Shown here piece by piece: positions 58,599-64,000 of a stretch of DNA of 64,000 nt. The translations under genes were made by a program, and so were the position numbers. The notes beneath the pieces are model-generated. The model ran no database searches and had not been told where the DNA came from. It saw nothing but the letters and a program-made list of their open reading frames with translations. Numbering within the stretch: position 1 is the first letter of the stretch; each line of letters opens with the position of its first letter. The stretch lies in NCBI GenBank assembly GCA_035948315.1, contig DASZJG010000048.1, positions 248,001 through 312,000 on the forward strand. The letters run 5' to 3'. Source of the DNA: CAJCJE01 sp035948315. Its GTDB lineage: Bacteria > Actinomycetota > Actinomycetes > Mycobacteriales > Pseudonocardiaceae.

Positions 58599-59510
58599 GT
58601 GTCCGAGGTAGCGCCCGAGACGGTCACCTCGATCCGCAAGCAGGTCGGCATCCTGGTCCGGCAGGCGCGGACGACCGCGAGGATGACCCAGACGGAACTG
58701 GCCACCGAACTCGGTCTGAGCCAGCCGACGATCACCAACATCGAGGCCGGCAAGACCCGCATCAAACCGGGTTCGCTGCGCAAGCTCATCGCCTGCTGTC
58801 ACATCGACGAACACACCGCGCGCGAACTGCACGATCTCGTCGACAACGACCAGCGGGGCAGAATGCTCCGAGGGCAACGCGCGCTGCGCACCCGGGCCGG
58901 TTCGCTGGAACAGGTTCCGCACTATTTCCGCGAGTTCACCGAACTGGAGCGGACCGCATCGAAGATCCGGGCATGGCACGGTGAGCGCCTGCCCGGCCTG
59001 CTCCAGTCCGAGCCGTTCATGCTGAACCTGTTCAAGTCGAACAATCGATCGGAACAGACCGTCACGCAGCTGATGATGCGCCGCAACGAACGCAAGAAGG
59101 TGCTGCGCCAGGAATCCCCGCCGCTGTTCCAGTACCTGCTCGGCGAGGGCGCGTTGCGCAGACTGCCCGGCGGGCGGGATTCGCTGATCACGCTCGACCA
59201 GCTCGAATACCTGATCGGGCTGATCGACGCGCATGAGCGGCTGGCGATCTATCTGGTGCCGTTCGACGCGCAGCTGTCCTATGTGCCCAACGACTTCACC
59301 ATGATGGAATTTGTTGACGGCACAACGAATTTCGTCTACATCGAATACCCGGGCGGTGGCCAGCACCTGGAGGATCGGGAGATCTACGAATCGTGCGACC
59401 AGCAATGGGACGAATTGCGCGGAGCGGCCCTGCAACGCCAGGACACCAGAGCCGAACTCGTGCGGCTCGTGGAAAAATATCGTGGCCAACCAGTGTCGGC
59501 TCATCGTTGA
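58599..59510 (+). CDS. XRE-family regulator with DUF5753 domain
   Basis: A 303-residue protein: N-terminal helix-turn-helix (TQTELATELGLSQPTITNIEAG, split across the two helices) and a C-terminal DUF5753 domain (YFREFTELERTASKIRAWHG; LPGLLQSEPFMLNLF; LLGEGALRRLPGG; LAIYLVPFDAQLSYVPNDF). GTG 58599 has no ribosome site and depends on coupling to the DUF397 gene. Such proteins are the Scr1/Abr-type developmental and antibiotic regulators. The Methyltransf_19 gene follows 22 bp later, as often seen. Confidence 0.92.
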   Translation: MSEVAPETVTSIRKQVGILVRQARTTARMTQTELATELGLSQPTITNIEAGKTRIKPGSLRKLIACCHIDEHTARELHDLVDNDQRGRMLRGQRALRTRAGSLEQVPHYFREFTELERTASKIRAWHGERLPGLLQSEPFMLNLFKSNNRSEQTVTQLMMRRNERKKVLRQESPPLFQYLLGEGALRRLPGGRDSLITLDQLEYLIGLIDAHERLAIYLVPFDAQLSYVPNDFTMMEFVDGTTNFVYIEYPGGGQHLEDREIYESCDQQWDELRGAALQRQDTRAELVRLVEKYRGQPVSAHR

Positions 59511-59532
59511 GCCGTCCGGAGAAAGGACCGTC

Positions 59533-60396
59533 GTGGCCCGTTACCCCGGCAAATCCCATCTGCCCGGCGAGATCGATCTCCACACGCCCAGCATCGCGCG
59601 GGTCTACGACTATTTCCTCGGGGGCACCGAGAACTGGGCGGTCGACCGGGAATTCGGCAACGCGCTGCTGGCGAAGTTCCCACTGCTGGGCCAGGTCGCC
59701 CAAGCGAATCGACAATTCCTGAACCGGGTCGTCCAGCATCTCGCGCGACTCGGCGTCCGGCAGTTCGTCGACATCGGCGCGGGCGTGCCGACCATGGGCA
59801 GCACCCATCAGGCCGCCGACAGCGTCGACACCACCTGCCACGTCGTCTACCTCGACAACGACCCGGTCGCCATCGGTCACTCCCAGGCCCTGCTGCACGA
59901 GAACGGCGACCCGAGCCGGCACACCGCCATCGCGGGCGACCTGCGCGACCCCGACCAGCTCTGGCAGGACGTGCTGAGCACGGGGCTGATCGACGCGACC
60001 GCGCCGGTCGCGCTGCTCGTCATCGCCGTGCTGCACGTCCAGCAGACCGACGACAACGGTGCCGACGTCGCCGCCGACGTCCTCGCCCGCTACCGCGAAC
60101 TGCTGCCTACCGGCTCCTACCTGGCCATCTCGCAGGTGACCACCGAGGGCGTGCCCGACGGTTTCACCGCGACACTGGCCGACATCAAGGCCATGTACGA
60201 CCAGCGGAGCAGCCCGGTGGTGTGGCGCGGCCAAGCCGAGATCGAGGCGTTCCTCGGCGACTTCCAGCCGATCGATCCGGGCATGACCTGGACACCGTTG
60301 TGGCATCCGGAATACCCGACCCCGGGCGCGGCCGCCGTCGAGTTCGACCAGCCCAACGCGTCGGTCATCTGGGCGGGCGTCGGCCGCAAACCGTGA
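59533..60396 (+). CDS. DUF574 (Methyltransf_19) SAM-dependent methyltransferase-like protein
   Basis: A 287-residue protein starting at GTG 59533 after GAAAGGA. Family hallmarks: PSIARVYDYFLGGTENWAVDRE near the N-terminus (two contiguous parts), SAM motif VRQFVDIGAGVPTMGSTHQ, VYLDNDPVAIGHSQALL and PVALLVIAVLHVQQTDD. Many such proteins are found in actinomycetes next to DUF397/XRE genes; substrates are unknown. The glycine-rich SAM loop (DIGAGVP) is intact, so it may well be active. Confidence 0.92.
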   Translation: MARYPGKSHLPGEIDLHTPSIARVYDYFLGGTENWAVDREFGNALLAKFPLLGQVAQANRQFLNRVVQHLARLGVRQFVDIGAGVPTMGSTHQAADSVDTTCHVVYLDNDPVAIGHSQALLHENGDPSRHTAIAGDLRDPDQLWQDVLSTGLIDATAPVALLVIAVLHVQQTDDNGADVAADVLARYRELLPTGSYLAISQVTTEGVPDGFTATLADIKAMYDQRSSPVVWRGQAEIEAFLGDFQPIDPGMTWTPLWHPEYPTPGAAAVEFDQPNASVIWAGVGRKP

Positions 60397-60413
60397 CTGG
60401 AGATGGTCGTCGG

Positions 60414-60758
60414 TCAGTGCACGTGTTCGCGCCAGTCGGCCGGCACGCGCCCGGCCGGACCGGGAATGCTCTGCGTCACCGGGTGATGCTCCGGCGCGGC
60501 CAGCTCCGGCCCGTCGTAGAACTCCTCGGTCTGGTAGTTCCAGAACCACGTCTCGCCCGGCTCGAAGCTGCGCACGAACGGATGCCCGGTCTGCTTGGCG
60601 TGCCCACTCGCGTGCTGCTCCGGTGAGGAGTCGCAGCAGCCGATGTGGCCGCACTCCGCGCACCGTCGCAGATGCACCCACCAGCCGCCGGCCGCGTCGC
60701 ACTCGACGCACCCGGTGCCGCTCGGCGCCTTCGTCGGGTCGATGCCTGGCACGGTCAT
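60414..60758 (-). CDS. UBP-type zinc finger protein
   Basis: A 114-residue protein with a zinc-finger array of the ubiquitin-protease type: GCVECDAAGGWWVHLRRC, AECGHIGCCDSSP, then HASGHAKQTGHPFVRS and FWNYQTEEFYDGP. The Cys/His set (C17, C20, C33, C36, C41, C42 and following His) is typical. In bacteria these proteins are encoded with redox-type histidine kinases. Start overlaps the kinase stop (ATGA). It may bind a peptide terminus or a regulator, or sense zinc or thiols. Confidence 0.9.
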   Translation of the reverse strand: MTVPGIDPTKAPSGTGCVECDAAGGWWVHLRRCAECGHIGCCDSSPEQHASGHAKQTGHPFVRSFEPGETWFWNYQTEEFYDGPELAAPEHHPVTQSIPGPAGRVPADWREHVH

Positions 60759-62194
60759 GATCCAGCCTCCTTCGGTGCGATGAACGGGATGCGGACCGAG
60801 AACCGCGTGTCACCGGGCACCGACTCTACCGACAGATCACCGTGATGCCGGTTGACGATGATCCGCCACGAGATGTCCAGCCCGAGCCCGGTGCCGGAAC
60901 CGACCGGCTTGGTGGTGAAGAACGGCTCGAAGATCCGGCCCCGGATCGCCTCCGGGATGCCCGGCCCGGTGTCGCCGATCTGCACCAGCAGCCAGTCGTT
61001 GTCGCGCGCGGTCCGGATGGTCAGCGTGCCGTGCCCAGCCATCGCGTCGACCGCGTTGTCGATCAGGTTCGTCCAGACCTGGTTCAGTTCGGCCGCGTAC
61101 ACCGGCACCGGCGGCAGCGTCTTGTCGTACTCCTTGACCACCGTGATGCCCCCGCCGATCTTCGACTTCAGCATCATCAGCGTGCTGCTCAGCAGTTCGT
61201 GCACGTCGACGCTGCGATACGGCGCCCGGTCCAGCTGCGAGTACTGCTTGGCCGCCGTCACCAGGGTCGAGATGCGCGTGGTCGAGTCCTCGATCTCGGA
61301 CATCATCAGCTCGGTGTCGATCGTGTAGTTGAGCCAGCGCAGCGCACCTTCGAGGATCTCGCGGTCCACCGTGTCGGCGACCTTGGTCAGCCACTCGACG
61401 TCCAGACCGGCCTGCACGAACGTCGGCGCGATCTCCCAACCACCCTGGATGTCGTGCTCGTCGAACCAGTCGGTCAGCGCGTCCTCAAGGTCGGCGGCCT
61501 GCAACGGCGACAGCTCGGGTGCCTTGGACACGTGCTCGACCGCGTCCTCCTGCAACGTGATCAGCGTCTGCAACGCGGCCCGGTCGTACGGGCCGGACGC
61601 GATCAGGCCCAGCTTGTGCCGCATGCCGGCGACCCGCTCACGCAGCGACGAGGTGGCCCGCACCGCCGCGGCGGCCGGGTTGTTCAGCTCGTGCGTCAGG
61701 CCCGCGGACAGCGAACCGAGCGCGAGCAGCCGTTCCCGCTGGGCAACAGCCTGCTGCGTGGACTGCATGCCGTAGAACAGGCCCTCCAGCATGTGCAGCG
61801 GCATCGGGAACCAGACGTGCATGAACTCGGAGAACAGCTCGGCGGAGAGCACGTAGAGTCGCGACGGGACGGTCACCCGCATCGAGTTGTTGTACCGGTC
61901 CACGCCGCTGTCCTGGAGGAACGCGCTCCATGCGCCCGCGTACACGCCGACCTGCGTCGTCCTGGTCGTCTCGACGTCCTCGTCGCCGACCCGCCTGGCC
62001 AGCGCGATCCCGCCCTCCAGCAGCACGTAGAAGCACGTCGCCTGGCTGCCCTCGCGGTAGGCCCAGCCCGGTTCGAACTGCTCGACGTGGCCGTTGACGC
62101 ACAGCCACTCCAGCTGCTCGTCGTTGAGCTTCTCGAACAGGAACAGCTTGCGCAGTTCGTCGATGTCGCAAGGGAAGCAGGGTCGGTCCGTCAT
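60755..62194 (-). CDS. Histidine kinase with N-terminal cyclic-nucleotide-binding-type domain
   Basis: A 479-residue soluble kinase. Residues 1-135 form a cNMP-binding-like beta barrel (FEPGWAYREGSQATCFYVLL), then a dimerisation helix with phospho-His H168 (LGSLSAGLTHELNNPAAAA) and an ATPase domain with NLIDNAVDAMAGHG, GDTGPGIPEAI, FEPFFTTKPVGSG and TGLGLDISWRI. It overlaps both neighbours by ATGA. Signal could be a nucleotide or the redox state of its early Cys residues (CFPCD at 6-9). The fused response regulator encoded upstream is its evident partner. Confidence 0.93.
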   Translation of the reverse strand: MTDRPCFPCDIDELRKLFLFEKLNDEQLEWLCVNGHVEQFEPGWAYREGSQATCFYVLLEGGIALARRVGDEDVETTRTTQVGVYAGAWSAFLQDSGVDRYNNSMRVTVPSRLYVLSAELFSEFMHVWFPMPLHMLEGLFYGMQSTQQAVAQRERLLALGSLSAGLTHELNNPAAAAVRATSSLRERVAGMRHKLGLIASGPYDRAALQTLITLQEDAVEHVSKAPELSPLQAADLEDALTDWFDEHDIQGGWEIAPTFVQAGLDVEWLTKVADTVDREILEGALRWLNYTIDTELMMSEIEDSTTRISTLVTAAKQYSQLDRAPYRSVDVHELLSSTLMMLKSKIGGGITVVKEYDKTLPPVPVYAAELNQVWTNLIDNAVDAMAGHGTLTIRTARDNDWLLVQIGDTGPGIPEAIRGRIFEPFFTTKPVGSGTGLGLDISWRIIVNRHHGDLSVESVPGDTRFSVRIPFIAPKEAGS

Positions 62195-63852
62195 GTCTTC
62201 TCCAAGTACCGGTGCACCAGCATCACTGCCATCGACCCCTCACCGACCGCCGAGGCAACCCGCTTGCCCGACTCCGACCGTACGTCGCCCGCCACGAACA
62301 CGCCGGGCACGTTGGTCTCCAGGTGGTAGGGCGCGCGGTCCAGCGGCCAGCCCTTCGGCGCCGCGCCGCCGACCGCGAGATCCGGTCCGGCGAGCACGAA
62401 ACCGGCCTGGTCCCGCGCGATCACCCCGTCCAGCCATTCGGTGCGCGGCGCCGCGCCGATGAAGATGAACACGTGCGAGGCCTTGACGGTCTCGGTCTCC
62501 TCGCTGACCCGGTGCCGCAGCGTGACGCTCTCCAGGTGATTCTCGCCCTCCGCGGCGGTGATCTCCGTGCTGGTGCGCACGGTGATGTTCGGGATCTCGG
62601 CGAGCTGCTGGATCAGGTAGTACGACATGGACTGGGTCAGCGACTCGGCGCGCACCAGGATCGTCACCGACCGCGCCGAGCGGGCCAGGTAAACGGCCGC
62701 CTGGCCGGCCGAGTTCGCCCCGCCGACGATGTAGATGTCCTGCTCGGCGCAGCTGGACGCCTCGGTGAGCGCGGAGCCGTAGTAGACACCCCGGCCGGTG
62801 AACTCGTCGAGGCCGGGCGCGCGCAGCTGCCGGTAGGCGACGCCGGTCGCGAGGATCACGGTGTGCGCGTCGAGCGTCGCCCCGTCCGCGAACCGGACCG
62901 TCCGCGCCGATCCGTTCACCTCCAGTCCAACCGCGTCGCGCGTGGTCACCAGCTCGGCGCCGAACCGACTCGCCTGCCGCCGGGCGCGGTCGGCGAGCTG
63001 GGCGCCGGACACGCCGTCCGGGAAGCCGAGGTAGTTCTCGATCCGCGAACTCTGCCCGGCCTGCCCGCCAGTGGCCATCCGTTCGACCAACACGGTCCGC
63101 AGCCCCTCGGACGCCCCGTACACGGCGGCGCCGAGACCGGCGGGACCGCCGCCGATGATGATCAGGTCGTAGAAGTCCTTGGACGGCGTCGTCGCCAGAC
63201 CGACGCTCGCCGCCAGTTCCGCGTCGGACGGCGCGATGAGTGCTTCGCCTGTTGTCGTGACAACAATCGGCAGTGTTCGACCATCGCTGCCGGCGGCCGC
63301 CAGCAGGCGCGCGCCCTCCGGCTCGTCCACCTGGTACGAGCGGTACGGGACCTGGTTGCGAGCCAGGAACTCGCGCACCTCCGACGTGCGCGCCGACCAC
63401 CGGTGGCCGACGATCGCGATGTCCGCCGAGGGCCGCTGGTCATCGGCCGACCACGCCTCCAGCAGTGCGTCGATCACCGGGTAGAGCTTCTCCTCCGGCG
63501 GATCCCACGGCTTGAGCAGGTAATGGTCGAGATCGACGATGTTGATCGCGTCGATCGCCGCCCCGGTGTCCGCGTAGGCGGTGAGCAGCACCCGGCGTGC
63601 GCTGGGGTAGAGGTCCATGGCGTGCTCGAGGAACTCGATGCCGTTCATACCGGGCATCCGGTAGTCGGCAACGATGATCGCGACGAGTTCGCCACGCAAG
63701 GTCATCTCGCGGAGCGTTTCCATGGCCTGCTCGCCCGATTCGGCCCTGATGATGCGGTGCAGGTCGCCGTAGCGGCGGCGCAGGTCGCGGGCTACCGCCC
63801 GGGACACTCCTGGGTCGTCGTCGACGGTGAGGATCGCGGTACGAACTGGCAC
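62191..63852 (-). CDS. Response regulator fused to a thioredoxin-reductase-like flavoprotein lacking CxxC
   Basis: A 553-residue three-part protein. GTG 63852 appears leaderless. Residues 1-125: receiver with phosphorylation site D63 (VADYRMPGMNG). About 140-225: a glutaredoxin-like domain without its Cys pair (DIAIVGHRWSARTSEV). About 235-553: FAD/NADPH-binding TrxR fold (IIGGGPAGLGAAVYGAS; YIVGGANSAGQAAVYLA; VFVAGDVRSE). Where TrxR has CATC, it reads SSCAEQD, so only one Cys remains and classical thioredoxin reduction is not possible. It may link phosphorylation to flavin redox state. First gene of the operon. Confidence 0.9.
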   Translation of the reverse strand: MPVRTAILTVDDDPGVSRAVARDLRRRYGDLHRIIRAESGEQAMETLREMTLRGELVAIIVADYRMPGMNGIEFLEHAMDLYPSARRVLLTAYADTGAAIDAINIVDLDHYLLKPWDPPEEKLYPVIDALLEAWSADDQRPSADIAIVGHRWSARTSEVREFLARNQVPYRSYQVDEPEGARLLAAAGSDGRTLPIVVTTTGEALIAPSDAELAASVGLATTPSKDFYDLIIIGGGPAGLGAAVYGASEGLRTVLVERMATGGQAGQSSRIENYLGFPDGVSGAQLADRARRQASRFGAELVTTRDAVGLEVNGSARTVRFADGATLDAHTVILATGVAYRQLRAPGLDEFTGRGVYYGSALTEASSCAEQDIYIVGGANSAGQAAVYLARSARSVTILVRAESLTQSMSYYLIQQLAEIPNITVRTSTEITAAEGENHLESVTLRHRVSEETETVKASHVFIFIGAAPRTEWLDGVIARDQAGFVLAGPDLAVGGAAPKGWPLDRAPYHLETNVPGVFVAGDVRSESGKRVASAVGEGSMAVMLVHRYLEKT

Positions 63853-63990
63853 GACGTAACAATACGGTGCGCAAGCGCGGGACGGCCCTTCCCGCGTCGA
63901 CGCGTGCCGCCGATGGTAGCCGCACACGGTTTGCCTGGTAGGTATGCGGGGTAGGAGAACGCAGTAGTCCGGCCAGCGAGGGAGTCCGCA

Positions 63991-64000
63991 TGACCTACGG
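63991..64000 (+). CDS. Start of a gene running off the right edge
   Basis: ATG at 63991 with GGGAG seven bases upstream, divergent from the fused response-regulator gene. Only the first few codons are visible, so neither frame nor product can be verified. Confidence 0.35.

Overview
The window is strongly GC-rich, with codon ends mostly G or C, frequent GTG starts, ATGA/GTGA gene overlaps and several apparently leaderless genes. Together with the paired DUF397 / XRE-DUF5753 genes, a Methyltransf_19 (DUF574) protein, F420-type oxidoreductases, many Tat or Sec secreted enzymes and several TetR regulators, this points to a filamentous actinomycete chromosome, most likely in or near the Pseudonocardiaceae. 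I see no rRNA, tRNA, CRISPR array, transposase or phage gene.

Layout. 1-4.95 kb: a tightly packed plus-strand catabolic set (Gfo/Idh/MocA oxidoreductase end, three amidohydrolase-2 proteins, an enolase-superfamily enzyme with the muconate-cycloisomerase-type K-x-K...K signature, and a DHDPS/NAL-family aldolase or lyase), followed by a Tat-exported six-hairpin-like protein and an exported protein made of ten VCBS/FG-GAP repeats. 9.3-13.8 kb, minus strand: an FAD oxidoreductase, TetR and SDR operon behind a 39-bp palindrome, and the potassium transporter Kup. 14-24.5 kb: a secreted beta-helix/FnIII protein, an IclR regulator, a SnoaL-like protein, an alpha-oxoamine synthase, a frameshifted LLM-class oxidoreductase behind a MerR-type palindromic promoter, an RsbW-like ATPase, a secreted pyroglutamyl-peptidase-like protein whose catalytic Cys is Ser, and a DDN/TetR pair.

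24.5-34.5 kb, minus strand: a sialidase-like secreted protein; a PAP2, ECF sigma, Rieske, cupredoxin, metallophosphoesterase and small membrane protein chain in which the Rieske protein looks like a membrane-anchored partner of the sigma factor; and a GH95-like plus SGNH hydrolase operon. 34.7-41.3 kb: a homogentisate dioxygenase operon (OYE-like, hmgA, acyl-CoA ligase, YtcJ-like amidohydrolase) divergent from a TetR gene across a long inverted repeat.

41.3-47 kb: a likely metal-homeostasis locus. Two membrane proteins and a His/Met-rich protein with a FixH/YtkA-like partner diverge from one intergenic region, next to a NarL-family two-component system. The same palindrome type, GTCCCCC-N4-GGGGGAC, occurs upstream of both the His/Met-rich gene and the kinase gene, which makes a self-contained regulon likely. 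47-53 kb: a secreted GH27 alpha-galactosidase, an S53 peptidase, a membrane protein and a CopD-like protein behind an iron-box-like site. 53-57.2 kb: a LacI regulator diverging from an frcBCA-like sugar ABC transporter, with tandem CAACCGGTTG operators.

57.2-64 kb: small proteins, a low-GC non-coding stretch, the DUF397/XRE/methyltransferase set, and a three-gene redox signalling operon (response regulator fused to a thioredoxin-reductase-like domain that lacks its CxxC, a cNMP-domain histidine kinase, and a UBP-type zinc finger protein). All functional statements come from reading motifs by eye; no database search was run.
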